A DNA stretch of 64,000 nucleotides from an uncultured Bacilli bacterium. Lineage in GTDB: Bacteria > Bacillota_I > Bacilli_A > RF39 > UBA660. The stretch lies in the NCBI GenBank assembly GCA_934085565.1, contig CAKOHG010000001.1, positions 1-64,000 on the forward strand. The letters are read 5' to 3'. The position numbers and the translations under genes were made by a program. Of this stretch, positions 32,311-40,711 are shown in pieces (the stretch's first letter is position 1; each line of letters opens with the position of its first letter). The notes under the pieces were generated by a model. That model had not been told where the DNA came from and did not search any database. It was given only the letters and a program-made list of their open reading frames with translations.

Positions 32311-34803
32311 ATGGCAAAGAAAACAGAAGAAAAAACAATTATTGAAAAAATATATGAATATAGCCTAGAAGAAATCATGGAGACAGGCTTTGGACGTTAT
32401 GCGAAAGAAATCATCCAAGAAAGAGCCTTACCAGATGTACGTGATGGCTTAAAGCCAGTACAACGTCGTATTTTATATGCCATGTACATTTCTGGATTTA
32501 CCCATAACAAGCCATATCGTAAAAGTGCCAAAGCAGTCGGAGATATTATGGGTAATTTCCATCCGCATGGCGATTCATCTATTTATGATGCGTTAATTAG
32601 AATGAGTCAAAATTGGAAAATGCGCGAAACTTTAATCGATATTCATGGTAATAATGGTTCGATTGATGGCGATGGTGCCGCAGCGATGCGTTACACCGAA
32701 GCAAGACTTTCTAAATTTGCCGAGGTCATGCTAGAAGGTATTAAGAAAAATACCGTGGAAATGACTTATAACTTTGATGATACCGAATTAGAACCAACCG
32801 TTTTACCAGCTTATTTTCCTAATCTTTTAGTGAATGGTTCCACTGGTATTTCAGCGGGTTATGCGACTAATATTCCCACTCATAATTTAAGTGAAGTTAT
32901 TGATGCGACTATTAAACGTATCGAATCTCCTAATTGCACTTTAGAAACAATTATGAATATTATGCCGGGTCCAGATTTTCCAACGGCCGGAGTAATAGAA
33001 GGTAAAGATGGCTTAGTAGAAGCTTATAAAACAGGTAAAGGAAAAGTTATTTTAAAAGCTAAAACCGAAATCGTGGAAGAAAAAGGAAAAAAACAAATTA
33101 TTGTTCATTCGATTCCTTATGATGTCATTAAAGAACAACTTATAAAGAAAATTATGGATATTAAAATTGATAAAAAGATTGAAGGTATCAATGATGTCAT
33201 TGATGAATCAGACCATGAACATATGGCAAGAATTGTGATTGATTTAAAACAAGGTGCCAATGCCGAGCTCATTTTAAATTATCTTTTAAAAAATACAGAT
33301 TTACAAATTAACTACAATTTCAACATGGTGGCAATTGTAAATAGAAGACCACGTCTTGTGGGTATCTTAGAAATTTTAGACGCTTTTATTGCTCATCAAA
33401 AAAGTGTTATTACAAGAAGAACACAGTTTGATTTAGATGCTGCCCGTCTTCGCTTTCATATTTTAGAAGGCTTAATGAAAGCCATTAGTATTTTAGATGA
33501 AGTCATTCAAACAATTAGAAAAAGTAAGAATAAAGCCGATGCGAAAGAAAACTTAGTCAAAGAATATGATTTTACCATGGAACAAGCGGAAGCTATCGTT
33601 ACTTTACAACTTTATCGTTTAACCAATACAGATATTGTGGATATTCAAAATGAAATGGCTAAATTAGAAAAAGATATGTATGTTTGGGAACAAATTTTAA
33701 ATAATGAAGAAGCTTTAAAACATGTTATGAAACAAGAACTTAAAGTTATCAAAAAAGAATATGGGGATGAAAGAAGAACCGAAATAAAAGCTGATGTTAC
33801 CGAACTTAAAATTGATATGAAGAGTATGATTCCTAAAGAAAACGTTGTTGTTATGGTAACACATGAAGGATACGTCAAAAAAATGAGTGCCAAAGCTTAT
33901 GCGGCAAGAAAAGAAGAAACGACTTTAAAACCAGGAGATTATATGACACATTTATTTGATGTTACAACCCAAGATAATTTGTTATTCTTTACGAACTTAG
34001 GTAACTATATTTTCATGCCTGTTCATAAAATACCCGAAGCTAAATGGAAAGATTTAGGCAAACACATTAATAACGTGGTAAGTTTAAGCCCTGAAGAAAA
34101 AGTGGTTTCAGCAATGATTTATCAAAGTGATGGCGAGGTCATCTCTGTTACGAAGATGGGTATGATTAAAAGAACTAAGATGAAAGATTTCGAAGTGAGT
34201 CGGACATCTAAAGCCATTGGAGCGATGAAGCTAAAAGAAAATGACGAGGTTATCACATCTATCCTGGCTGATAAAAATATTTTAATGGTAACTAAGAATG
34301 GTTATTATTGCTATTTTGACCGTTTAGAAATTCCTTTAGTTGGAACAAGAGGTATCGGTGTCAAAGGTATTATTTTAAAAGATGACGAAGTCATGGATAC
34401 GATTTCATTAAATGAAGAAGAATACTTAACGCTTCTTACGAATCAAAATACGATGAAACGTATTAAAGTTTCGGATTTAGTGATAACCGGAAGAGCTAAA
34501 AGAGGGGCTACTTTACTTAAAAAAGTAAAAAGTGTCAATTATGAAATTGTTTCTATTTTGAAAACAACCGCAAAATCAGAAATCACCATTATTGGGGAAG
34601 ATATTCAAGGAAATGTAAAAAATACAGAAATTCCAATCATGGATATTAATAGTACGGGTTCTTTAGTATCGAAAAAGAAAGTTTTAATGACGCTTTTAAA
34701 AGTGGAGTTAGAACAGGTTAAAGAAATTCATTTGGAAAGTGAAAAGGAAGAAGAACCATCACCAACTCAAGTAAGTTTTGATTTAGATGATTTTAAATTA
34801 TAA
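32311..34803 (+). CDS. parC: DNA topoisomerase IV subunit A
   Basis: 830 residues. Winged-helix region with PDVRDGLKPVQRRILYAMYISG, GDIMGNFHPHGDSSIYDALIRMSQNW and the catalytic Tyr at about 128 (AAAMRYTEARLS). The fluoroquinolone-contact Ser of the HPHGDSS motif (about 89) has the sensitive wild-type residue. A long coiled-coil/tower segment (about 370-490) and the six-bladed beta-pinwheel C-domain (about 500-800, repeated 'kkm...a...' blades) follow. It is 8 bases after parE. The start has a weak SD. Confidence 0.95.
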   Translation: MAKKTEEKTIIEKIYEYSLEEIMETGFGRYAKEIIQERALPDVRDGLKPVQRRILYAMYISGFTHNKPYRKSAKAVGDIMGNFHPHGDSSIYDALIRMSQNWKMRETLIDIHGNNGSIDGDGAAAMRYTEARLSKFAEVMLEGIKKNTVEMTYNFDDTELEPTVLPAYFPNLLVNGSTGISAGYATNIPTHNLSEVIDATIKRIESPNCTLETIMNIMPGPDFPTAGVIEGKDGLVEAYKTGKGKVILKAKTEIVEEKGKKQIIVHSIPYDVIKEQLIKKIMDIKIDKKIEGINDVIDESDHEHMARIVIDLKQGANAELILNYLLKNTDLQINYNFNMVAIVNRRPRLVGILEILDAFIAHQKSVITRRTQFDLDAARLRFHILEGLMKAISILDEVIQTIRKSKNKADAKENLVKEYDFTMEQAEAIVTLQLYRLTNTDIVDIQNEMAKLEKDMYVWEQILNNEEALKHVMKQELKVIKKEYGDERRTEIKADVTELKIDMKSMIPKENVVVMVTHEGYVKKMSAKAYAARKEETTLKPGDYMTHLFDVTTQDNLLFFTNLGNYIFMPVHKIPEAKWKDLGKHINNVVSLSPEEKVVSAMIYQSDGEVISVTKMGMIKRTKMKDFEVSRTSKAIGAMKLKENDEVITSILADKNILMVTKNGYYCYFDRLEIPLVGTRGIGVKGIILKDDEVMDTISLNEEEYLTLLTNQNTMKRIKVSDLVITGRAKRGATLLKKVKSVNYEIVSILKTTAKSEITIIGEDIQGNVKNTEIPIMDINSTGSLVSKKKVLMTLLKVELEQVKEIHLESEKEEEPSPTQVSFDLDDFKL

Positions 34804-34807
34804 AAAT

Positions 34808-34844
34808 AATCACCTACTGCATACAATGTAGTAGGTGATTTTTT
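34808..34844 (+). terminator. Terminator after parC that contains the next gene's SD
   Basis: AATCACCTACT (34808-34818) with AGTAGGTGATT (34830-34840), inner CAT/ATG pairing, six T. The right arm contains AGGTGA, the SD of the gene starting at 34845. Confidence 0.88.
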
Positions 34845-35195
34845 ATGAATAAAAAAGAATTATTTAAAAACTTTGCCAGAATGCACCCTGAACTTGTTTC
34901 TTATGTCAAAGATGGTAAAATGACTTGGCAATCTTTCTATGAGCTTTACGATATTTATGGGGAAGATAATAAAGCCTGGGGTCCTTATTTAAATTCTTCT
35001 AGTGAGGGCTTAGGTGAAAACATTACCGATAAATTAAAAAATATTGATGTGAATTCAATTCAAGAACATATTAAAACAGCTCAAAAAGCTTTGAATTTAG
35101 TAAGTGAGTTAACAGGTAAGGCAGAGACAACAACCCCTTTAACCGCCTCTATTCCTAAAGTACCAAGACCAATTAATCACTTTTTCGAGGATTAA
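34845..35195 (+). CDS. YlbD-like putative spore coat protein
   Basis: 116 residues. The N-terminal part reads FKNFARMHPELVSYVKDGKMTWQSFYELYDIYGEDNKAWGPYL, which fits the YlbD coat-protein family ('HP.l...v..gk.tWQ.lye.w.l.Ge.d..w'). The C-terminal half is low-complexity and polar. The next gene is YlbE-like, the same order as in Bacillus ylbD-ylbE. Family members are sporulation proteins, so this supports an ancestral spore programme. Its SD is inside the parC terminator stem. Confidence 0.75.
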   Translation: MNKKELFKNFARMHPELVSYVKDGKMTWQSFYELYDIYGEDNKAWGPYLNSSSEGLGENITDKLKNIDVNSIQEHIKTAQKALNLVSELTGKAETTTPLTASIPKVPRPINHFFED

Positions 35196-35197
35196 AA

Positions 35198-35419
35198 ATG
35201 GATTTATTTTTACAAAAACAATTAAAAGATAACCCCAAAATGTATCAATATTTAAAAGAAAACTCACAATGGTTTAAATATTTAAATCGAAATCCTATGC
35301 TTTACAAAGAATTTGAAAATAACATGAAAGAACTTTATCATGAAAGAGCTACTGACAAAATAAGTGAAGCCATTGACAATATTGATTTAATCAGTAGTGT
35401 TTTAAGTTCTTTAAAATAA
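35198..35419 (+). CDS. YlbE-like protein
   Basis: 73 residues, two bases after the YlbD-like gene. KQLKDNPKMYQYLKENSQWFKYLNRNPMLYKEFENNMKELY fits the YlbE family pattern (paired 'NP...y.lr..p.Wy..L.RnP' motifs). Function unknown; it normally sits beside ylbD. The 3' end overlaps the convergent metallopeptidase gene by 29 bases. Confidence 0.7.
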   Translation: MDLFLQKQLKDNPKMYQYLKENSQWFKYLNRNPMLYKEFENNMKELYHERATDKISEAIDNIDLISSVLSSLK

Positions 35420-36194
35420 GTTTAGCTTCGTTTCTATCTTTTTCTCTTTTTAAACACTCAAAATAGTAAAAACTTTTTTCTAAGTCACTTTTAGCCATTC
35501 TTTCTAAGTAAGAATGAATAATGTAGGAATAAAGGTAAGTAGCATCCTCCTTTAAATTCACCTTTTTAACTGTCAAATAATACTGGTTACTTAAAGTATG
35601 ATCAATACCATTAATATAGTTATAACCATGTACAAATTTAGTAAACATTTCTTTAATGTTCCAGGCATTGTTATTTTCTATTTTTGCTTCATCATTTAAA
35701 GTTAGGATTTTGTTCTCTTTTAGAAAAACAAAAGTAAGATATTCAAAAAAGTAGCCTTCTAGTTCAGATATAAAAGATTGTTCTCTATATGTATAAAAAC
35801 GTTTTTCATAAAATCCGTGAGCATATTCATGATTCAAGACCATTAAATCTTCTAAGGTACGGTTGTAGTAAAGTTTAAAGTAAGGTTTTCCAAACAAGTC
35901 TCTTTTTGTGAGACCACGATATTTTGAACCATCTTGTTGTTTTATAAAAGATGTTCTTTTTTCAAAAGTTTTAAGTTTTTCTAGTTTTTCTTTTAAAAAA
36001 GGAAAATAGTTAAAAAAATCTTGGCACATGGCAAATAATTCTTTTTCACTTTCAAAATAAGGAGCAAGTTCTTGATATCGGAGAAGAGGCAAATTTTTGA
36101 TTTTTTCGTATTCTTTTAGAATGTGTTTGGTAACGCCTTGAGGAATTCGTTCAAATTGCCTATTTAAATGTCTTTCTTTAAAATTCTGATTCAT
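35391..36194 (-). CDS. HExxH zinc metallopeptidase, M3-oligopeptidase-like
   Basis: 267 residues. The motif LNHEYAHGFYEKR gives H122-E123-x-x-H126, and FISELEGYFFEYL (about 141-153) places a third Glu ligand about 20 residues on, as in gluzincins. The rest is helical, without a signal peptide, so it is cytoplasmic. It is less than half the length of PepF/M3 enzymes, so it may be a separate small clade or a reduced one. SD AAAGGAG precedes the ATG. The promoter is at 36220-36248 on the same strand. Substrate unknown. Confidence 0.7.
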   Translation of the reverse strand: MNQNFKERHLNRQFERIPQGVTKHILKEYEKIKNLPLLRYQELAPYFESEKELFAMCQDFFNYFPFLKEKLEKLKTFEKRTSFIKQQDGSKYRGLTKRDLFGKPYFKLYYNRTLEDLMVLNHEYAHGFYEKRFYTYREQSFISELEGYFFEYLTFVFLKENKILTLNDEAKIENNNAWNIKEMFTKFVHGYNYINGIDHTLSNQYYLTVKKVNLKEDATYLYSYIIHSYLERMAKSDLEKSFYYFECLKREKDRNEAKLILKNLKHY

Positions 36195-36219
36195 AAAGAC
36201 TCCTTTCTAAAATACGTTT

Positions 36220-36248
36220 ATTATAAAGTTTAATATTATAGACGTCAA
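36220..36248 (-). promoter_or_regulatory. Promoter of the minus-strand metallopeptidase
   Basis: Read on the minus strand: -35 TTGACG (36248-36243), 17-nt spacer, consensus -10 TATAAT (36225-36220). Confidence 0.8.
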
Positions 36249-36269
36249 GAAGTTATAAAATAAAGTTAT

Positions 36270-36297
36270 TTGCACAAGTTAGTATATATGTTATAAT
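36270..36297 (+). promoter_or_regulatory. Promoter of trxB
   Basis: -35 TTGCAC (36270-36275), 16-nt spacer, extended -10 TGTTATAAT (-10 at 36292-36297). It rules out the frame-wise ATG at 36296 as start. Confidence 0.8.
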
Positions 36298-36319
36298 GCT
36301 TTTGAAAGTAGGTTTTAAA

Positions 36320-37219
36320 ATGTACGATACAATCATTATTGGAGGAGGACCAGCAGGTCTTACAGCAGCGATTTATTTAAAACGAGCTTGTAAGAATGTT
36401 TTAGTTTTAGAAAAAGAAACTTTTGGCGGACAAATTACCAAAGCAAATTATGTGGAAAATTATCCTGGTTTTACAAAGGTAAGAGGAATGGCTTTAGGGC
36501 AAGCTTTTTATGAACAGGCTTCCTCTTTAGGCGCTTTATTACGCTACGAAAATGCTTTAGAAATCAGAAAAGATCAAGGCGTCTTTTTTGTTAAGACCGA
36601 GGATAATGAATATGTGAGTAAAACGGTTATTTTAGCTTCTGGGACCCATCCTCGTAAATTAGAAATAGATGAAGAAAAATATTTAGGAAAAGGCCTTTCT
36701 TATTGTGCCACTTGTGATGGAGCTTTCTTTAAAGATAAAATTGTTTCTATTATTGGGGGAGGTAATACCGCGATTGATGATGCTTTTTATCTTTCTGATA
36801 TTTGTAAACATGTTTACATTATTCACCGTCGTGATATTTTAAGAGCAGAACCTATTAAAGTAGCTAATTTAAAAAATAAAGATAATGTTTCTTTTATTTA
36901 CAATGCTATTTTAAAAGAAATAAAAGGAAAAGATACGATTGAAGAAATTTTGTTAGAGCAAAATAAAAGAGAAATGCTTCTAAAAACAGATGGGGTTTTC
37001 ATTGCGATAGGAAGTGTACCTAATACTGCTATTTTAAAGGATTTAGTGAAACTAGATGAAAGCGGTTATCCTTTAGTAAATCATGATTTAGAAACAACAG
37101 TTCCAGGTTTATTTTTAGCCGGAGATGTTTTAAAAAAAGATGTCAAACAACTTACGACGGCGACAAGTGATGGAACCATTTGTGCAACACGGGTTATTGA
37201 TTATTTAAATGGGTTATAA
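36320..37219 (+). CDS. trxB: Thioredoxin-disulfide reductase
   Basis: 299 residues. FAD site TIIIGGGPAGLTAAIYLKRA at the N-terminus, the redox pair C129-A-T-C132 (YCATCDGAFF), NADPH site VSIIGGGNTAIDDAFYLS, and the FAD end motif GLFLAGDVLKKDVKQLTTATSDGTICATRVIDYL. It keeps thioredoxin reduced in the cytoplasm. The start at 36320 is set by the promoter and AGG 8 nt upstream. The stop lies in a terminator. Confidence 0.95.
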   Translation: MYDTIIIGGGPAGLTAAIYLKRACKNVLVLEKETFGGQITKANYVENYPGFTKVRGMALGQAFYEQASSLGALLRYENALEIRKDQGVFFVKTEDNEYVSKTVILASGTHPRKLEIDEEKYLGKGLSYCATCDGAFFKDKIVSIIGGGNTAIDDAFYLSDICKHVYIIHRRDILRAEPIKVANLKNKDNVSFIYNAILKEIKGKDTIEEILLEQNKREMLLKTDGVFIAIGSVPNTAILKDLVKLDESGYPLVNHDLETTVPGLFLAGDVLKKDVKQLTTATSDGTICATRVIDYLNGL

Positions 37220-37233
37220 TAATCCATTTTTTT
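37207..37233 (+). terminator. Terminator overlapping the trxB stop codon
   Basis: AAATGG (37207-37212) with CCATTT (37224-37229), then T tract to 37233. The stem begins within the last codons of trxB. Confidence 0.6.
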
Positions 37234-37258
37234 CATACCTTTTATTAAGGTGATGTTT

Positions 37259-37480
37259 GTGAATTTATCTGATTTGCAAAAAAAAGATGTTGTTAATTTA
37301 GATGACGGCAAAAAGATTGGAAGAATTATTGACGCAGAAGTATCTTATGATGGCAAAATTAATTATTTCGTTGTATTAAATTATAGTTTTTGGAAGTTTT
37401 GGCGCAAGAATGAAGAAGTACACATATCTTTTCCTCAAATCAAAAAAATAGGGGAAGATGTAATTTTAGTTGAATTTTAG
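37259..37480 (+). CDS. YlmC/YmxH family PRC-barrel sporulation protein
   Basis: 73 residues from a GTG start. (M)NLSDLQKKDVVNLDDGKKIGRIIDAEVSYDGKINYFVVL, then FWRKNEEVHISFPQIKKIGEDVILVEF, is the YlmC/YmxH PRC-barrel pattern (normally MRLSDLxxKEVINV..G..LG). Family members belong to the sporulation regulon in Bacillus and Clostridium; biochemical role unknown. AAGGTGA is 5 nt before GTG 37259, which I prefer to the ATG at 37253, too close to the SD. Confidence 0.8.
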   Translation: MNLSDLQKKDVVNLDDGKKIGRIIDAEVSYDGKINYFVVLNYSFWKFWRKNEEVHISFPQIKKIGEDVILVEF

Positions 37481-37499
37481 TGTAAAGTTATTGTATACT
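37470..37499 (+). promoter_or_regulatory. Promoter of the 37524 gene
   Basis: -35 TTGAAT (37470-37475), 18-nt spacer, -10 TATACT (37494-37499). It lies in the end of the YmxH-like gene. Confidence 0.6.
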
Positions 37500-37523
37500 T
37501 AAAAAGTAGAAAGAGTGTAAGGT

Positions 37524-38150
37524 ATGAACGTCAAGATTATTCTCACAAGTTACTTTTTAAAATTCATGTATGGTGACAGAGCTTATGATGATCCGCTTCT
37601 TTTATCACGTGAAATTATGAAAAAAGCTTATAATGAGGGACTTTATTACATTTCAAGTAATAAAAATATTGATGCCGTTTTAAAAAGCAATTCAAAACGA
37701 ACCCTTTATTTATTTGCGGGTATTCCATCTTTTCAAGATGTCTGTATGAATTTATTTCCAAGTGAAGAACTTTACGCTTTAAAAATTAATATTCCTTATG
37801 AAGCTATGGTGAATTTAAAATATGATGATGAAGAAAAGGTAATGGTAGGAAAGAATGTTGATGTTAGTCATAGTGAAAAAATAACTCTTGGTCTTATTTA
37901 TGATAAAGAAGCCTTACATTATGCTTTAAAAGATGAAAACTATCATTATGAACCTGATAAAAATCAAATTGTTAAAGAATTTATTCAAGAATTAGAAAGC
38001 TATCAATATACGATTAAAAGTAGTGTCGAATATTTACAGAAAAGATTAAATGATTTTTTATCAAGCGAAGCTTGCAAAAGTGCTCTAGACGATGAAAATT
38101 CTTTAAATGACATTAAAGAATGTTATGAAATTTTACAATTATCTTCTTAA
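37524..38150 (+). CDS. Hypothetical protein of 208 residues
   Basis: Not recognised. It is soluble, without signal peptide. The N-half is mixed alpha/beta: IDAVLKSNSKRTLYLFAGIPSFQDVCMNLFPSEELYALKINIPYEAMVNLKYDD. The C-half (about 150-208) is helical and acidic, with a possible coiled coil (VKEFIQELESYQYTIKSSVEYLQKRLND). SD TAAGG is 5 nt upstream and it has its own promoter, so it is a real monocistronic gene. I do not assign a function. Confidence 0.6.
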   Translation: MNVKIILTSYFLKFMYGDRAYDDPLLLSREIMKKAYNEGLYYISSNKNIDAVLKSNSKRTLYLFAGIPSFQDVCMNLFPSEELYALKINIPYEAMVNLKYDDEEKVMVGKNVDVSHSEKITLGLIYDKEALHYALKDENYHYEPDKNQIVKEFIQELESYQYTIKSSVEYLQKRLNDFLSSEACKSALDDENSLNDIKECYEILQLSS

Positions 38151-38174
38151 ATCATATCTTTATTAAGAATGAAA

Positions 38175-38197
38175 AAGAAGATTTTTTTAATCTTCTT
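38175..38197 (-). terminator. Terminator of the minus-strand PD-(D/E)XK gene
   Basis: AAGAAGATT (38175-38183) with AATCTTCTT (38189-38197). The minus-strand reading is followed by T-rich sequence; the stop codon of the gene lies in the stem. Confidence 0.65.
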
Positions 38198-38885
38198 AAA
38201 ATGAAGTAGAAACTTCTAATTTTTTTAACTCTTCTTTAGAAAGTCCTGTAGCAATAGTAATCTTTTCTAAAGGAATACCAATTTTTAAAAGTTCTTTAGC
38301 TATTAGGATACGTTCTTCTTTTTTTCCTTCGTTTTTGCCAATATCAATTCCTTCTTCAAGACCGTAATCACGAGCTTTTTTAAATATACTTCTTTCTTCG
38401 TTCATAACTTCATCACTTAAAAGGGCATTCATATACTCATCCATTGTCATAATTGTTCTCCATTTCTCTTTTAGTTTTTGTCTTTCGTCTTCACCTTTTG
38501 CTTTTAAATATCTTAAAATATCTAAAAACTCTTCATCACTTATGCCTACATTATAATTAAGTTTATCTAGTAAATCAAGTCGTATGTAGTAGATTTGAAT
38601 GTCATCGGTTAAAGGATATCCTTGTTCTTCTAAGAAATATCTTTGAACTAACTTGTCTTGTAAAATACCTCTTTTAACATGATCTACTAAATTAATTTGA
38701 ATGAACTTTTTCATCTTACGATATGGCATGCTCTTTTTTAATTGACTACTATAACCACGACATAGATAAACATTAGACGTTCTTAAATTTTCTTCATTAA
38801 AAGTTTTATAAGCTTCTAAGTTTAGAATGACATCTTTTCCTAGAAAAGCAAACACATCTGCCCTGATGTTTTTTTCTTTGAACAA
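38196..38885 (-). pseudogene. N-terminally truncated PD-(D/E)XK nuclease family transposase
   Basis: 229 codons from a TTG (38885). An in-frame TAA lies two codons upstream. Family members are about 290 aa and begin with an N-terminal LKPtsDyvFkkiFG block, which is missing here. What remains starts in the nuclease core (RADVFAFLGKDVILNLEAYKTF, carrying the D and the ExE/ExQ-like motif in altered form), then helical regions and the usual tail (GIDIGKNEGKKEERILIAKELLKIGIPLEKITIATGLSKEELKKL). No SD before the TTG. A decayed member of the same family as the 1-657 fragments. Confidence 0.65.
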
Positions 38886-39028
38886 ACATTAAAAAAATAC
38901 AAAAAAGATCAAAAAGTTGACATAAGATTTACAATTGTTACGTTAATTAAAAGAATGAAAAGTATTAGAATTAATTCTTTAAAAGATTATGTATTTTGGT
39001 GAAAAATTAACATGTTAGTCTACTTCCA

Positions 39029-39057
39029 TTGACAAACATTTTAATAATATCTATAAT
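39029..39057 (+). promoter_or_regulatory. Consensus promoter of the 39095 gene
   Basis: -35 TTGACA (39029-39034), 17-nt spacer, -10 TATAAT (39052-39057): a perfect match to both boxes. Confidence 0.9.
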
Positions 39058-39094
39058 GAAAATTACTTTTTTGTTTAGAATGGTGGAGAGTTGA

Positions 39095-40105
39095 ATGTTA
39101 AATATTAATGAGACATATTTGAGTACAAATAGACTTGGAAATAATGCTAATGATCAAGAATGGGAAATTGTTAGTAAGTGGTTAGAAACCGGTTCTTTAA
39201 ATAGCCAAGAGGAAATACAAGTTTGTTATAATAATATGGAAAAAAATAAAAAATGGTATTACCATATGAATCGTCATAAAGATGTTTCTGATGAGTGGGT
39301 TTTGTCTATACTATTTGTTTTAGGCTTTTTCTACATTCCTTTTATGTATGAAATGGGGATTAAAATAATTGAGATGTTGAACCAATATGTTACATTGAAT
39401 GAAATCACATTATTTGTTCTTCAACGTAGCGTCGGTTTTATGCTTGGAATTGGAGCTAGTATTGCAACCGAAAGAATTTTAAGAAATATAATTCTTGATA
39501 AACAAATAAGAAATTTAAATAAAGCATTAGAAATGAGTTTAGGAATAAAGAAACAAAATAAATTTTTTAGTAGAATGAAGGGATTAAATTTATTTCATAA
39601 ATCTAAAAGCTATACCCAACAAAATACAACTTCTTTTCAAAATGAAAAAGATTGGCATCTTAAATCAGACAATGTTTCTGAAACATTAGAAGAAAAAGAT
39701 AAACTTTTTGATTTTACTAAAAAAGTAAGTGCAGAAATGAATTTGATAAAAGTTAATACTTATCCTGACTGTGAAAAAGATTTAATTTCTTTACATGCTC
39801 TAGCCATTGAATATATAGAGAATATTTCTAAAAAAGGTGCTACTCATCAACCTTTTGATGAATCTATCTATTGGACAAGATTAAATGATTTAAAAAAACA
39901 AATTGCCGAAAAGATAAAAGCAAATGATATTGTAAAGAGTAATATTGACTTTATTAATAAAAATGTAAATAGTCAACAAGGTCACTTTGAAACTATGTCA
40001 AATGCTCATTTTTCGACAATTACAGAAGATTCTTCTATGGCAATATCAAATATTGATCTTGAAGATAAGGGAATAAGTCGTAGTCTTAAACCTAAAAATA
40101 ATTGA
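39095..40105 (+). CDS. Hypothetical membrane protein of 336 residues
   Basis: Not recognised. An N-terminal soluble segment (1-65, NDQEWEIVSKWLETGSLNSQEEI) is followed by two transmembrane helices (about 68-87 VLSILFVLGFFYIPFMYEM; about 103-125 FVLQRSVGFMLGIGASIATE) and a long charged cytoplasmic tail (about 130-336) with no obvious domain. The strong promoter and SD (GGAGAG) say it is well expressed. A terminator follows its stop. It lies next to a transposase remnant and may be accessory. Confidence 0.55.
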   Translation: MLNINETYLSTNRLGNNANDQEWEIVSKWLETGSLNSQEEIQVCYNNMEKNKKWYYHMNRHKDVSDEWVLSILFVLGFFYIPFMYEMGIKIIEMLNQYVTLNEITLFVLQRSVGFMLGIGASIATERILRNIILDKQIRNLNKALEMSLGIKKQNKFFSRMKGLNLFHKSKSYTQQNTTSFQNEKDWHLKSDNVSETLEEKDKLFDFTKKVSAEMNLIKVNTYPDCEKDLISLHALAIEYIENISKKGATHQPFDESIYWTRLNDLKKQIAEKIKANDIVKSNIDFINKNVNSQQGHFETMSNAHFSTITEDSSMAISNIDLEDKGISRSLKPKNN

Positions 40106-40108
40106 TGT

Positions 40109-40139
40109 AAGAAAGTTATTAATGACTTTCTTATTTTTT
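40109..40139 (+). terminator. Terminator after the 39095 gene
   Basis: AAGAAAGT (40109-40116) with ACTTTCTT (40125-40132), T run 40134-40139. Confidence 0.85.
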
Positions 40140-40208
40140 GTTTAAAAATATAAATTGCAATGATATAAAGTTTATAATTCAAAAGCCCCATCTTATTATT
40201 TTTCTTTC

Positions 40209-40237
40209 TTGTTTGTCACAAAGGCACATGTTATAAT
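40209..40237 (+). promoter_or_regulatory. Promoter of lspA-rluD
   Basis: -35 TTGTTT (40209-40214), 17-nt spacer, extended consensus -10 TGTTATAAT (-10 at 40232-40237). Confidence 0.75.
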
Positions 40238-40258
40238 ATGACTTGTGAAGAGGAAACT

Positions 40259-40708
40259 ATGAAAAAGAAGAAGATACAAAAGTTAATTGGTTTTGCTTTA
40301 TTATTAGTTTTAGATCAAGTAAGTAAAGCCTTTATGAGAAGCATTTTGACAAGCAAAAGCATTACTATCATTCCTAATTTCTTTAAATTAGAATTAGCTT
40401 TTAATACGGGTGGAGCATGGAGCATTTTAAATGGTAATGTAGGAGTCCTTATTCTTTTAAATATTCTGATTTTGTTTGTTCTTTTTAAAATGTCTTCTAA
40501 GATAAAAGAAACCCGTCTAAAAAGTATCAGCTACGTATGTTTAATAGCGGGAACGGTAGGTAATTTATTAGACCGTATTTTTTATGGGGCTGTAACAGAC
40601 TTTTTATCCTTTAACTTTTGGGGATATCATTATCCAATTTTCAATCTAGCTGACATTATGATTGTCGTGGGCGCTTTTCTTCTTATATTAACTCTAGAAA
40701 GTAGGTAA
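40259..40708 (+). CDS. lspA: Lipoprotein signal peptidase II
   Basis: 149 residues, four transmembrane helices. LLVLDQVSKAFMRS in the first helix, NTGGAWSILNG (family NxGxAF/WS), and the catalytic Asp pair in AGTVGNLLDRIFYGAVTDFL and YPIFNLADIMIVVGA. It cleaves lipoprotein signal peptides after diacylglyceryl transfer. The frame-wise ATG at 40238 directly abuts the -10 box, so it cannot be the start; ATG 40259 has AGAGG upstream. Followed by an RluD-type gene after 3 bases, a common pair. Confidence 0.96.
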   Translation: MKKKKIQKLIGFALLLVLDQVSKAFMRSILTSKSITIIPNFFKLELAFNTGGAWSILNGNVGVLILLNILILFVLFKMSSKIKETRLKSISYVCLIAGTVGNLLDRIFYGAVTDFLSFNFWGYHYPIFNLADIMIVVGAFLLILTLESR

Positions 40709-40711
40709 AAT

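Noticed and set aside
30401..34803. Calling the topoisomerase pair gyrB/gyrA
   Set aside because: The tight parE-parC order and ParC-type HPHGDSSIYDAL and pinwheel features favour topoisomerase IV; gyrase should be elsewhere.
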